64,000 nt of DNA, taken from the NCBI GenBank assembly GCA_017745235.1, contig JAGHZU010000003.1:254465-318464 (forward strand), read 5' to 3'. The notes below the pieces were generated by a model. The model made no database searches, was not told the origin of the DNA, and saw nothing but the letters and a program-made list of their open reading frames with translations. Shown in pieces: positions 44,079 to 51,950 of this stretch. Source of the DNA: Caulobacter sp. (GTDB lineage Bacteria > Pseudomonadota > Alphaproteobacteria > Caulobacterales > Caulobacteraceae). Position 1 is the first letter of the stretch. Every line of letters begins with the position of its first letter. Made by a program: the position numbers and the translations under genes.

Positions 44079-44608
44079 CCAAGGCCGCCGGGCGACGTCG
44101 CCATGAGCGGCGCCTGGAGGCTTGTGGCGAGGTCGCGGCGCCAGGCGTTCGGAGCGACGCCGATCTGGTCGCGGAAGGCGCGTGTCATATGGGGCTGATC
44201 GCTGAAGCCGCATTCGAGCGCGATGCTCTTTAGCGGATGATCGGTCGTCGCCATGAGGACCAGGGCGCGATTGACGCGACACCTTTGAACGTAGCGGGCA
44301 AAGCTTTCGCCGAAAGAGCGACGAAAGTTGCGGCCAAAGTGAGAGGCGCTGATCCCAAGCTCGCTCGCGATGGCGTCGCGCGAAGGCCGCTGGGCCAGCC
44401 GAAGCTCCACATAGGCGCGCACCCGCGAAAGCTGCCATGGAACGAAGCCTTCGGGGCGCCCTTCAGGCTGATGAACCGCCAAAAGCCGAGCGGCTTCGGC
44501 CAGACACCTCAAAGCGGTTGAAGGATCATCGTCCAGGACCCGCAGGGCGTTGGTCAGCAGCCTCTCCACGACGCCCTTCGACGTTTCCCCGAGAGTATGG
44601 TCATTCAT
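44075..44608 (-). CDS. Short AraC-family regulator
   Basis: A 177-residue protein with only a brief N-terminal helical part and a C-terminal double HTH: YVELRLAQRPSRDAIASELGISASHFGRNFRRSFGESFARYVQRCRVNRALVLMATTDHPLKSIALECGFSDQPHMTRAFRDQIGVAPNAW. It lacks the cupin-like sensor domain of the other three AraC proteins in the window, so it may respond to no ligand or be controlled by its amount, as with SoxS or MarA-type regulators. It overlaps the antiporter stop in convergent orientation. Confidence 0.85.
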   Translation of the reverse strand: MNDHTLGETSKGVVERLLTNALRVLDDDPSTALRCLAEAARLLAVHQPEGRPEGFVPWQLSRVRAYVELRLAQRPSRDAIASELGISASHFGRNFRRSFGESFARYVQRCRVNRALVLMATTDHPLKSIALECGFSDQPHMTRAFRDQIGVAPNAWRRDLATSLQAPLMATSPGGLG

Positions 44609-44809
44609 CCATCTTCGCCCCAGGTCGTGGAAAGAAGTTTCCAGCCTCGGTCGATCAAGGATAGTGAATTATTGTCCCCGTTGGTCGCTTCGTGCGATCT
44701 GAGCGAGTTGTCGTTGATATTGCAGATCGACCGTGAAACGGTGCCAGAGGGTTCTGGTTCGCAAGTAAGCCAGGCGATCACACCAATAACAACAAGACCG
44801 AGTGAGCTC

Positions 44810-44908
44810 ATGAAGCGCGACAGGAAGTGGCTGAAGCTGATCGTCGCGTACGCCTTCGGGATCGCCGTCACCGGCGCCTGGTTCGTCTATTTCGTGCTCC
44901 TGACCTAG
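44810..44908 (+). CDS. 32-residue single-helix membrane protein (tentative)
   Basis: The ORF track gives 103 residues from 44597, but the upstream part looks non-coding. From the ATG at 44810 the peptide MKRDRKWLKLIVAYAFGIAVTG followed by AWFVYFVLLT is a basic start and one membrane helix, the form of many real small membrane proteins, including oxidase-associated subunits such as CydX or CydP. The leader contains GAGTGAG, a weak ribosome-binding site. The family is unknown and the call is tentative. The surrounding 440 bases between two minus-strand genes hold nothing else. Confidence 0.4.
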   Translation: MKRDRKWLKLIVAYAFGIAVTGAWFVYFVLLT

Positions 44909-45045
44909 TCGCCCATCCAGGTATCCAGGTTCCTTCCCTCCAAGGCGCGATCGGCATCGGCGCGACCGGCCGGCGTTCGGTGTCCTTGAGAGCCATCCAG
45001 ACACTGGCCATCGATGAAATATCGAAGGCGCCGAACTCTACCTCA

Positions 45046-45417
45046 CTAGACCCGGGCCGCCGTGGTCGCCGGGCCGACCGTCCTGGCGCCTTGGCCAAGA
45101 TCAGGATGGCGGTAGGCTTCACGCCACGCGGCCGCCAATACCTCGGCCAGCGCGGCCTCATCGATCGCTTTCAAGCGTACTAAGGTGACCCCACTCTTGC
45201 GCCGGCGTCCAGGCTCGGCCGTCATGGCGGCTGAATGGGCAAGGGCCCGCGCCTGGTCGGAAGGGTTCAACTTCACCACTGCCCAGCCTTCCGCCGGCCA
45301 GCCCAGGGTGGCGAAGGCGCGGCCGCCAACGCGAAACTGCACCGCGTCGAGGACGGGCCGGACTTGCACCCCGGCCCCCAGCCTGGTGGCTAAGTTCGTG
45401 AAGGCGTCAGGCGTCAT
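45046..45417 (-). CDS. MmcQ/YjbR family protein
   Basis: A 123-residue protein of the MmcQ/YjbR fold: FTNLATRLGAGVQVRPVLDAVQFRVGGRAFATLGWPAEGWAVVKLNPSDQARALAH, then the C-terminal VTLVRLKAIDEAALAEVLAAAWREAY, matching the family's strand order and the final W-x-x-A helix. Members are small cytosolic proteins with a CyaY-like fold, sometimes described as DNA-binding; function is not settled. No close neighbours on the same strand. Confidence 0.85.
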   Translation of the reverse strand: MTPDAFTNLATRLGAGVQVRPVLDAVQFRVGGRAFATLGWPAEGWAVVKLNPSDQARALAHSAAMTAEPGRRRKSGVTLVRLKAIDEAALAEVLAAAWREAYRHPDLGQGARTVGPATTAARV

Positions 45418-45462
45418 CGAGAATCCCTCATCCGACGCTCTGTGTTCACGAGTCGTCGCGTG

Positions 45463-45660
45463 ATGGAAAAATGGAAGCTCGCTACGTCATTGTCGGTCGC
45501 CGCCTCAACGCTGCTCGCCTCCACAGGGCTCGCTCCTGCAGCCTGTCGAAAGCGGTCGAACGGCCTCGCCGCCACGAACCGCCCCCATGCCGAAGGATGG
45601 TCACGCGGATCTCTCCGCCTCGATCCGCTGGCTAGATCTTCAACAACGTCGTGCCGATGA
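45463..45660 (+). pseudogene. Signal-peptide start of a truncated exported protein (tentative)
   Basis: From the ATG at 45463 the frame gives MEKWKLATSLSVAASTLLAS followed by TGLAPAACRKRS, a good Sec signal peptide or lipoprotein leader, and then runs on without structure to a stop at 45660 inside the 3' end of the haloperoxidase gene on the other strand. This looks like the beginning of a secreted-protein gene cut off when the haloperoxidase segment arrived. It may also be a chance hydrophobic ORF. Confidence 0.3.
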
Positions 45661-47431
45661 CGTCCTTGGCAATCTCACGTCCCTGATCGATCCCGTCGTC
45701 GCCATCGAATTGCCAGTGAATGCCCAGCCAGATGCGGCTGCGAGCGTTTTCTGCGGCGGCCGCTTCGAAGCTGGCGAACTCGCGCTCGACATAGGGGCGC
45801 GCTTCGCCTAACGGCCCCCGGTTGAGGCCGTTGTATTCGTCCGAGACAAACTTGAATCTCGTCTCGCCGCTGGGCGGAAGCGGTAGAAGCTGTGTCATGG
45901 CTTCAAACAGTGCGCCGCCGAACGTGGCATGTCCCGATGGATAGGATGGGAACGGCGGCGTGAGATTGGCGCCCTCCGGCGAGCCGTTCGACACCGGCGC
46001 GCCCAGCGGGGTCCAGTCGCCGTTGGCAACGCCATTGATCACATCGGCAGGCTGGTGGCCTCGAATCCAGGTGATAGGGCGCGCGAGATGGTACTTGTAC
46101 TTCGCCGTCCAAGCAGCGATGCCAGCATCCGCCAGGCAGATGTTGATGAGCGCGAGGTAGCGCGCCATGTCTGGGGCCTCAAGGATCTTATACTCTTTGG
46201 TCGCGACCGAGGTGGCGACCATGTTGTACAGCCGCGGCGGTGCACAGAGCAGCGCCGTCCCGTCATAGGCCCAGAAATTGGCCTTGAAGGTTTCATTGGT
46301 TGAGTCGAGCGCATCGTTGGGCTGGGTCCCAGTGCGCTTGGTCGGGGTGCGTCGGCGCGCGCCAAGCGGTGCCGGATTTGGATCACCGCCCACAGAACGA
46401 ACGTCGTCATAGTCTTTCTTGAAGCGCGCCGAGGTCGCCGCCGGCGGACCGGGTGGCAGATGCAGATTGGCGGGATCTAATGCGAACGGCTCGACATGGC
46501 CCCAGTAGCCGCCAATCGCCTTCGGCAACCCGGTAATGGGGTCGATCCGCCAGTCCTCCGGCGTTGGACTAGAAAAAATCTGAGCGTAGGTCGGCTCCAA
46601 ATCCAAAGAATTGCGCACCACTGGTGGACGCATATATTCTGAGCCGTCGCCAAACTGTTTGGTCTGAGGGTCGTATTTACGCTCCTCGAGGACGAACCGC
46701 GCCGCCGCCTCGCCGATCGCGCTTCCCAACACTTGCATGGGCTCGCTGTCGCCGATGGGTAGCGTCGTCAATCTGAACATTGCCTCCGTCAAAACGCGCT
46801 TATTCGGATAGAGGACAATCAAAGTGTCGTAGGCAGAGACGGCAATCGCACGCCGCACCGAGGCGGTTAGCGGCGTTACCTTAGCGGGCTCGGCCTGGAT
46901 CGCGCCGAAAATTTTCGCCTGGACGTCGCGATAACTTTTGTAGCGCCGGTATATCGTGTTCACCGCCTCGAACATCGCCAGATGCATAATGGCCAGAGCG
47001 CGGCTGGATCGGTGGGGTCCTAGCTGTTCGGCGTAGCTGGGATCGGAATCATCTGCTTTTGCCGGGTCTGGCTTCAACGGCTTGATCGTCGTGTGATCCT
47101 GGGCCGTGAGATCCAGTGCAAATGCGTTCCATTGGGCTAGATGCACGATCTCTGGCGCCGCCGGATCGTTGATAGCCCGACCCAGTGGAGTGCTTTTCAA
47201 ATAGACCGCAAAAGCCTTGGCGTCACGCGGGGCCACGACACGCTTATCCTGCGCCGCCTTCAGGAACTTCAGAGTTTCGTCAGGTGAGCGAAAGTTCGGG
47301 GCGCCGAAAATACGCCTGAACTTGTCTGTGCTTTCCTGATCCGCCGCCTGAGCCTGGGTAGCCTTTCCAAATCCGACCCAAAGCGCCGAAATTGCGACGG
47401 AACGAAGGAAATTGCGTCGACCGACGGCCAT
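45632..47431 (-). CDS. Vanadium-dependent haloperoxidase family protein, Tat-exported
   Basis: A 599-residue protein starting MAVGRRNFLRSVAISALWVGF, a Tat signal with the twin-arginine motif. The three phosphate/vanadate-binding motifs are present: KYKYHLARPITWIRG (Lys and Arg), PSYPSGHATFGG (Ser-Gly-His), and SRIWLGIHWQFDGDDG (Arg and His). They match vanadium haloperoxidases and related PAP2-type phosphatases; the length fits bacterial haloperoxidases. Halide oxidation is likely, but phosphatase activity cannot be excluded. GGGAGGG precedes the ATG at 47431; the ORF track adds 65 codons of upstream sequence. Base composition is less GC-rich than its neighbours, suggesting a separate origin. 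Confidence 0.85.
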   Translation of the reverse strand: MAVGRRNFLRSVAISALWVGFGKATQAQAADQESTDKFRRIFGAPNFRSPDETLKFLKAAQDKRVVAPRDAKAFAVYLKSTPLGRAINDPAAPEIVHLAQWNAFALDLTAQDHTTIKPLKPDPAKADDSDPSYAEQLGPHRSSRALAIMHLAMFEAVNTIYRRYKSYRDVQAKIFGAIQAEPAKVTPLTASVRRAIAVSAYDTLIVLYPNKRVLTEAMFRLTTLPIGDSEPMQVLGSAIGEAAARFVLEERKYDPQTKQFGDGSEYMRPPVVRNSLDLEPTYAQIFSSPTPEDWRIDPITGLPKAIGGYWGHVEPFALDPANLHLPPGPPAATSARFKKDYDDVRSVGGDPNPAPLGARRRTPTKRTGTQPNDALDSTNETFKANFWAYDGTALLCAPPRLYNMVATSVATKEYKILEAPDMARYLALINICLADAGIAAWTAKYKYHLARPITWIRGHQPADVINGVANGDWTPLGAPVSNGSPEGANLTPPFPSYPSGHATFGGALFEAMTQLLPLPPSGETRFKFVSDEYNGLNRGPLGEARPYVEREFASFEAAAAENARSRIWLGIHWQFDGDDGIDQGREIAKDVIGTTLLKI

Positions 47432-47820
47432 GCGAGGCCCTCCCAAGGGATGAACGGGAACACTCACTGACGCTTTTGGAATACCAAAGCTTTCCGCAAT
47501 TATTAATAGAATTGCAAGTGCCTTTCTCGCATTCCGCGCTATCTGACCGCATCTCCGCAGCGTCGCGTGGTGCGGCCGAGCTCCGCCCGGGCCAATGCGT
47601 CGCCGCCCTGGTCGATCAGATGCCAACGCTCCCGACAGCCCAGGACGCGTTCATGCAGACCTTGATCGACCATCGGCCGCCCGCTAGCGGATCAGAAGCG
47701 TTGGGAGCCGGCTGGGAGCGTACTTCCAGCGCCGGCGCCCGCAGATTGTTTCTGTTTTCCGAGCATTGCGCTCGAAACGCCGCCCCTTGCCCTTGGCGCG
47801 GCCCGCCAAACTATCGCGGC
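47432..47820. other. Intergenic region between haloperoxidase and recombinase module
   Basis: 389 bases with an AT-rich patch (ATTATTAATAGAATTGC near 47500) likely holding the haloperoxidase promoter. On the plus strand an open frame continues from here into the AT-hook gene, reading protein-like for a stretch (RPGQCVAALVDQMPTLPTAQ), so the small gene may begin earlier or a decayed gene may lie here. Confidence 0.4.
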
Positions 47821-48054
47821 ATGTCTCAACCCGACGCGCCTCCGCCCGCTCCCGCCCGCAGAAGGGTTGGACGGCCGCGCGGGTCGAAGACAAAAAAATC
47901 TGTCGCCCCACCGCCCGACGTCGTCACGCCAGACGTCTCCATTCGTGTCACGGATGACTGGCCTGGTGTTCCCCCGATTTCGGCGCTCGAGGTCCAAGTT
48001 ACGGCGACGCACCTCGCAGGGGTGCTGGACGAGCTGTTCGGCCCCCTCCCCTAG
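47821..48054 (+). CDS. Small AT-hook protein upstream of the recombinase
   Basis: A 77-residue protein from the ATG at 47821. The N-terminus is proline-rich and basic and contains an AT-hook-like core, RRRVGRPRGSKTKKS, which binds the minor groove of AT-rich DNA in other proteins. The C-terminal half (ISALEVQVTATHLAGVLDELFGPLP) looks like a helix. It ends 14 bases before the recombinase start on the same strand, so the two are probably one operon. A role as a recombination directionality or accessory factor is plausible but inferred from position. The frame is open further upstream, so a longer form is possible. Confidence 0.6.
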   Translation: MSQPDAPPPAPARRRVGRPRGSKTKKSVAPPPDVVTPDVSIRVTDDWPGVPPISALEVQVTATHLAGVLDELFGPLP

Positions 48055-48068
48055 TTCTGGAGGACCCG

Positions 48069-49745
48069 ATGGGCCGGAAGTTCAAAGCCACATCAACCGC
48101 GAACGCCATACCGGCCGCCGCGCTTTATCTCCGGGTTTCGACTGGACGCCAGGCTGACAGCGACCTGTCCATCCCTGACCAGAGCCGGCAGCTCCGGTCC
48201 TATTGCGAGGCCAAGGGATGGTCGGTCGCGAGTGAGTTCGTCGAGCCCGGCAACACCGCCACGGATGATCGCCGTCCCGCCTTCCAGGCGATGATCGACG
48301 CGGCACTGGCAAAGCCGCCAACCTTTAGTTTGATCCTGGTGCACTCGTTTTCGCGGTTCTTCCGCGACCAATTCCAGTTCGAGTTCTACGCGCGCAAGTT
48401 GGCGCGCAACGGCGTGCGCATCATCTCCATCACACAGGAACTGGGCGATGACCCCATGAGCCTGATGATGCGCCAGATCATGACCTTGTTCGACGAGTAC
48501 CAATCGAAGGAAAACGCCAAGCACACCTTGCGGGCGATGAAGGAAAACGCCCGCCAAGGCTTCTGGAACGGCGCTCGGCCGCCGATCGGCTACAAGATCG
48601 TCACCGCCGAACAGCGCGGCGCCAAAATCAAAAAGCGTCTCGAAATCGACGAAGAAACCGCCCCGGTCGTTCGGCGGATCTATCGCCTGGCGCTGCTGGG
48701 CGAAGGCAGCACCGGCCCCCTCGGTGTGAAGGCGATCGCCGTGTACCTGAACGAGCGCGGCATCACCACGCGAGACGGGGGGCGATGGGGCGTCTCGTCC
48801 GTCCACCACACGCTGACTCGCACGAGCTATATTGGCGAGCACCGTTTCAACACCCGCCACTTCGCCTCGGGTGAATTCAAGGATGAAACCGATCACGTCC
48901 TGATGCCGATCCCGGCCATCATCGATCGTGAGACGTTCGACGCGGTTCAGCGCTTAATGGCCAACCGCAGTCCCCGGACTATGCATAGCCGCTATGTAAG
49001 CGGCTCGACGCTGCTCGGTGGAATCTGTTTCTGCGGCCTTTGCGGTGGCGCCATGACCCTGCGGACCGGCAAGAACGGTCGCTACCGCTATTATACCTGC
49101 TGCTCTTATGCGCGGACGGGACCCAAGGGCTGCGGAGGCCTGACGCTGCGCATGGACAAGGTCGACGCAGCGGTGATCGACTATCTGGAAAACCGCTTCC
49201 TGTCCAAAGACCGCCTGACCGACCTGATGAGCAACATTCTCGATCAGCGCGACCTCTGGATTCAGCGGCGGCACGATCATCTGGGCTCACTGCGCAAGCG
49301 CGCCACTGAAGCGGAAGCAAAGATAAGTCGCTTGTACGCGGCCATCGAGGATGGGGTGATGGACGCAAGCGACCCCCAACTCAAGACGAGACTCGCCGAC
49401 TTGAAGTCCGCTCGGGACACCGCCCTAAAGGAAACCGAGCGCGTCGCGCGCGCTATCGAGCGGCTTGGCCCAACCGTCACGCCAGCCTTGCTCGAGCAGT
49501 TCGCGAAAGCGACGCGTGAAATGTTGAGGAACGAGGACGGCACCTACCGCAACCACCTGATCCGGGCCGTGGCTCAGCGCGTCGAAATCCGATCACGTAA
49601 CGAACTCAACATCAGCGGCTGCCGCGTCGAGTTGATACGAACCTTGGCCACTTCGAACGGCTCGGAAGCCGCTGCACTAGTAGTTCCCGGCCGTGCACCG
49701 GAATGGCGCGCCCTGCTGGATTCGAACCAGCGACCGCTCGCTTAG
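48069..49745 (+). CDS. Large serine recombinase (integrase) ending in tRNA-Arg
   Basis: A 558-residue protein. The catalytic domain (about 15-165) has ALYLRVSTGRQ with nucleophile Ser24, LVHSFSRFFRD and SITQELGDDPMSLMMRQIMTLFDEYQSKENAKHT. A recombinase domain follows (about 185-310: PPIGYKI, IAVYLNERGITTRDGGRWGVSSVHHTLTRTSYIGEH). A zinc ribbon comes next (GGICFCGLCGGAMTLRTGKNGRYRYYTCCSYARTGPKGCGG), then a coiled coil at about 410-490. The last 14 codons (RALLDSNQRPLA at the end) lie on the opposite strand of tRNA-Arg(TCT), so the coding end is formed by the host target. It integrates or excises the element to its left. Confidence 0.93.
   Translation: MGRKFKATSTANAIPAAALYLRVSTGRQADSDLSIPDQSRQLRSYCEAKGWSVASEFVEPGNTATDDRRPAFQAMIDAALAKPPTFSLILVHSFSRFFRDQFQFEFYARKLARNGVRIISITQELGDDPMSLMMRQIMTLFDEYQSKENAKHTLRAMKENARQGFWNGARPPIGYKIVTAEQRGAKIKKRLEIDEETAPVVRRIYRLALLGEGSTGPLGVKAIAVYLNERGITTRDGGRWGVSSVHHTLTRTSYIGEHRFNTRHFASGEFKDETDHVLMPIPAIIDRETFDAVQRLMANRSPRTMHSRYVSGSTLLGGICFCGLCGGAMTLRTGKNGRYRYYTCCSYARTGPKGCGGLTLRMDKVDAAVIDYLENRFLSKDRLTDLMSNILDQRDLWIQRRHDHLGSLRKRATEAEAKISRLYAAIEDGVMDASDPQLKTRLADLKSARDTALKETERVARAIERLGPTVTPALLEQFAKATREMLRNEDGTYRNHLIRAVAQRVEIRSRNELNISGCRVELIRTLATSNGSEAAALVVPGRAPEWRALLDSNQRPLA
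49704..49745. other. Candidate attachment site: recombinase end overlapping the tRNA 3' half
   Basis: The recombinase stop codon lies 42 bases inside the tRNA-Arg gene, counted from its CCA end. This places the element boundary at or within the tRNA 3' half (T arm and acceptor), the usual crossover site of tRNA-targeting integrases. The matching copy at the other end of the element was not found by eye in this window and probably lies left of base 1. Confidence 0.55.
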
Positions 49746-49780
49746 AAGGCGAGTGCTCTATCCAGCTGAGCTAAGGGCGC
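49704..49780 (-). tRNA. tRNA-Arg (anticodon TCT)
   Basis: On the minus strand a full 77-base cloverleaf can be folded: acceptor GCGCCCT with AGGGCGC, D stem GCTC/GAGC, anticodon stem CTCGC/GCGAG with loop CTTCTAA (anticodon TCT), T arm GCTGG-TTCGAAT-CCAGC, discriminator G and an encoded CCA. All stems pair perfectly, so the gene is intact in spite of the integrated element at its 3' end. Confidence 0.96.
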
Positions 49781-49808
49781 GGAGCCTGGGGAGATTGGCC
49801 GGGAACGC

Positions 49809-50114
49809 CTAGTGGGTCCAGGGTTGCTTGCGGCCGGCGGCGAAGTTGTCGGCATAGGCCTTGATGATGCGCTTGGGCGTCTTGGGCTCGAACAGCTGGA
49901 ACGAGATCTCGTGCCTTTGAGCGTAGGCGACGGCTTCGTCGCGCGTTTCGAAGCTCAGACGCACCTGGCCGTTCATGTCGCTCGATTGGGTCCAGCCCAT
50001 CAGTGGGTCGGGCTTGCGGGCCGAGGCCGGCTCGAACTCCAGGACCCAATCCTTGGTCTTGGCCTTGCCGGACTGCATGGCGTTCTTGGCGGGGCGATAG
50101 ATGCGCGCGAGCAT
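49809..50114 (-). CDS. ETC complex I subunit (NDUFS4-like accessory protein)
   Basis: A 101-residue protein starting MLARIYRPAKNAMQSGKAKT. The segments WVLEFEPASARKPDPLMGWTQSSDMNGQVRLSFETRDEAVAYAQRHEISFQLFEP match the conserved region shared by the mitochondrial complex I subunit NDUFS4 (18 kDa) and its alphaproteobacterial homologues. It is a small supernumerary subunit on the peripheral arm of NADH:ubiquinone oxidoreductase. It is monocistronic between two tRNA genes. First clear core gene to the right of the element boundary. Confidence 0.92.
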   Translation of the reverse strand: MLARIYRPAKNAMQSGKAKTKDWVLEFEPASARKPDPLMGWTQSSDMNGQVRLSFETRDEAVAYAQRHEISFQLFEPKTPKRIIKAYADNFAAGRKQPWTH

Positions 50115-50156
50115 GAACCTCTCCAGGTCGTTGCCGTCCTTGCGAAAGGACGATGA

Positions 50157-50233
50157 TGGTCGGAGCGGCAGGATTTGAACCTGCGACCCTCTGCTCCCAA
50201 AACAGATGCGCTACCAGGCTGCGCTACGCTCCG
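50157..50233 (-). tRNA. tRNA-Pro (anticodon TGG)
   Basis: A 77-base cloverleaf on the minus strand: acceptor CGGAGCG with CGCTCCG, D stem GCGC/GCGC, anticodon stem TCTGT/GCAGA with loop TTTGGGA (anticodon TGG), T arm GCAGG-TTCAAAT-CCTGC, discriminator A and encoded CCA. Confidence 0.96.
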
Positions 50234-50305
50234 AAACATCAGGCGGCTGCTCTACAGGGCTTCGGCGGCCGGGGCAACGCGCCCTTGCCGGTTTTCCCCC
50301 GCAAG

Positions 50306-50824
50306 TCAGGGCTTGGGGAAGATTTTGTTGAACACGCGGTCGCCTGGCAGGATGCCGAGCTGGGACGCACGACCGCCGGGGATCTCGAGCACGGCCCCGA
50401 CCACGCCGCCCGACGGCAGCGGCGTCTCGTCATGCGGCACCGCGTTTCGGGCGATCGACAGCACCTTGCCGCTGGGTGCGATGTAAATGATGTCCAGCGG
50501 GATCAGGGTGTTCTTCATCCAAAACGCCGCCGGGCGGACCGGCTTGAACGGAAAAAGCATTCCCCGGTCCGGCGCCAGGGACTTGCGGAACATCAGCCCC
50601 CTCTCCTGCTGGATCGGCGTAACGGCCAGCTCGACCGTGAACCGGGCGCGGCCGCGCATGGTCTGAATCTCGACCACGTCGGTGGCCAGGCCCACGTTCG
50701 GCGTCGTCGGCGAGGCCTTGGCGGCCAGCGCGACGGCTGGAGCCCCCGCTGCCCCCAGGATGCCCGCTAAGGCCGCCAGGGCGGCCGCTACGAGCCCGAA
50801 ACGCCTTACGATGGTGGAGATCAT
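50306..50824 (-). CDS. DUF192 family exported protein
   Basis: A 172-residue protein from the ATG at 50824 with a long signal sequence (MISTIVRRFGLVAAALAALAGILGAAGAP). The mature part is a DUF192 domain: VELAVTPIQQERGLMFRKSLAPDRGMLFPFKPVRPAAFWMKNTLIPLDIIYIAPSGKVLSIARNAVPHDETPLPSGGVVGAVLEIPGGRASQLGILPGDRV. The segments M-F-R, W-M-K-N-T-L-I-P-L-D and V-L-E are family hallmarks. It is periplasmic; the function is unknown. The ORF track start lies ten codons upstream in an arginine run and is less likely. Confidence 0.9.
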   Translation of the reverse strand: MISTIVRRFGLVAAALAALAGILGAAGAPAVALAAKASPTTPNVGLATDVVEIQTMRGRARFTVELAVTPIQQERGLMFRKSLAPDRGMLFPFKPVRPAAFWMKNTLIPLDIIYIAPSGKVLSIARNAVPHDETPLPSGGVVGAVLEIPGGRASQLGILPGDRVFNKIFPKP

Positions 50825-50914
50825 GCCCGCGCCTTCCCGCCGCCGTCGCCGCATGCGTCGCGACGACCTGAGTCTGGCCTATACGCTGCAAGGGCGTGAT
50901 GGCGAAAGTCGGTC

Positions 50915-51502
50915 CTAGCCAGCCGTGATCTCGGCCACCACCAGACCCTTGGGCCCTTCCGCGAACCGCACCATCACGTCGTCGCCCGGCTGGAGATCTT
51001 CCAGCCCGCCGCGCCGCAGGGTCTCGATGTGCACGAAGATGTCGCCCGGCTGCGCGTCCCGCACGACGAAGCCGTAGCCCTTGGTGCGATTGAACCACTT
51101 CACCTTGGCCCGCTCGGCCGGTCCCGTCGCTTCCAGCGAATGGCGACCGCTGTCGTGCCCCGACCGACCGCTGTCGCGGCGAGGGCCGTCAGCGAAGGCG
51201 CGACGGGGCCTTTCCGCCGGAACGCTGGCCGCGCTCTCGTCGAGATCGACCACCTCGGACACCTGCCATCCCTTGGGCCGCTTGACCACGTCGCAGACGA
51301 TCACGGCGCCTTCCAGCGCCGACTCGCGTCCGCAGTTGCGCAGGGACGTGACATGCAGCAGCACGTCCTTCAATCCGGTCTGACCGGGATCATCGGGAAC
51401 GATGAAACCGTAGCCCTTGCCCGTGTCGAACCATTTTACGCGACCGCTGATACGCACGAATTCCTCGTGCGACCCCGATCCTTCGAAATCGAAACCAGAC
51501 AT
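50915..51502 (-). CDS. Cold-shock protein with two CSD domains
   Basis: A 195-residue protein with two cold-shock domains. The first (about 18-85) has [37 protein letters not shown]. The second (about 128-195) has [35 protein letters not shown]. Both keep the RNP1-like K-G-Y-G-F and RNP2-like V-x-L/F-V-H motifs; a charged linker separates them. Such double-domain proteins are typical of Caulobacter and relatives (CspC/CspD) and act as RNA chaperones, mainly in stationary phase. The ATG at 51502 follows GAGGGGCGG; the ORF track adds 87 unsupported codons. Confidence 0.92.
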   Translation of the reverse strand: MSGFDFEGSGSHEEFVRISGRVKWFDTGKGYGFIVPDDPGQTGLKDVLLHVTSLRNCGRESALEGAVIVCDVVKRPKGWQVSEVVDLDESAASVPAERPRRAFADGPRRDSGRSGHDSGRHSLEATGPAERAKVKWFNRTKGYGFVVRDAQPGDIFVHIETLRRGGLEDLQPGDDVMVRFAEGPKGLVVAEITAG

Positions 51503-51675
51503 TCCGCCCCTCTGGCCCGCCCAAACAGCCCACGGGGCGAGCACCACAGAATAACACTGTTCTCGCGTAACGAGAGCCGTCAATAACCAATTGATGGAAT
51601 TGAGGGCGCGCAAAGGGCTCCGCGACATTTCGTCGCGGCGTCTAGACCCAGCTAAACCTGAAATGTTTGGAGAAG

Positions 51676-51750
51676 TGGCAGTCCCTAGGGGAGTCGAACC
51701 CCTCTCTCCAGATTGAAAATCTGGCGTCCTAACCGATAGACGAAGGGACC
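51676..51750 (-). tRNA. tRNA-Glu (anticodon TTC), copy 1
   Basis: A 75-base cloverleaf on the minus strand: acceptor GGTCCCT with AGGGACT (G-U at the first pair), anticodon stem CCAGA/TCTGG with loop TTTTCAA (anticodon TTC), T arm AGGGG-TTCGACT-CCCCT, discriminator G, encoded CCA. Identical to the copy at 51807. Confidence 0.95.
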
Positions 51751-51806
51751 ACGAAGCCTGCATTAGGCGAGTAGTCGTATGTATAGCTCAAGTAGACGCC
51801 TCGCGG

Positions 51807-51881
51807 TGGCAGTCCCTAGGGGAGTCGAACCCCTCTCTCCAGATTGAAAATCTGGCGTCCTAACCGATAGACGAAGGGACC
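51807..51881 (-). tRNA. tRNA-Glu (anticodon TTC), copy 2
   Basis: Identical in all 75 bases to the copy at 51676-51750 and separated from it by 56 bases. Same cloverleaf, anticodon TTC, encoded CCA. As the minus-strand upstream copy it is probably transcribed first, and the pair likely forms one tandem transcript. Confidence 0.95.
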
Positions 51882-51950
51882 GCGTCGCCGCGAGGAGGAG
51901 GCGATATACAAAGCTTCCCCCCGGGGCGCAAGCGACCCGGCGCAGTTTTT

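Noticed and set aside
1-49704. Search for a second copy of the tRNA-Arg 3' half (distal att site)
   Set aside because: No copy of CTGGATTCGAACCAG or the acceptor sequence was noticed left of the tRNA; the left end of the element is assumed to lie outside the window. A computed search is needed.
51915-51950. T run after a GC-rich inverted sequence (CCGGG...CCCGG, TTTTTTT) on the plus strand
   Set aside because: It would be a plus-strand terminator, but no plus-strand gene lies upstream; the T run is adjacent to the recJ stop on the other strand.
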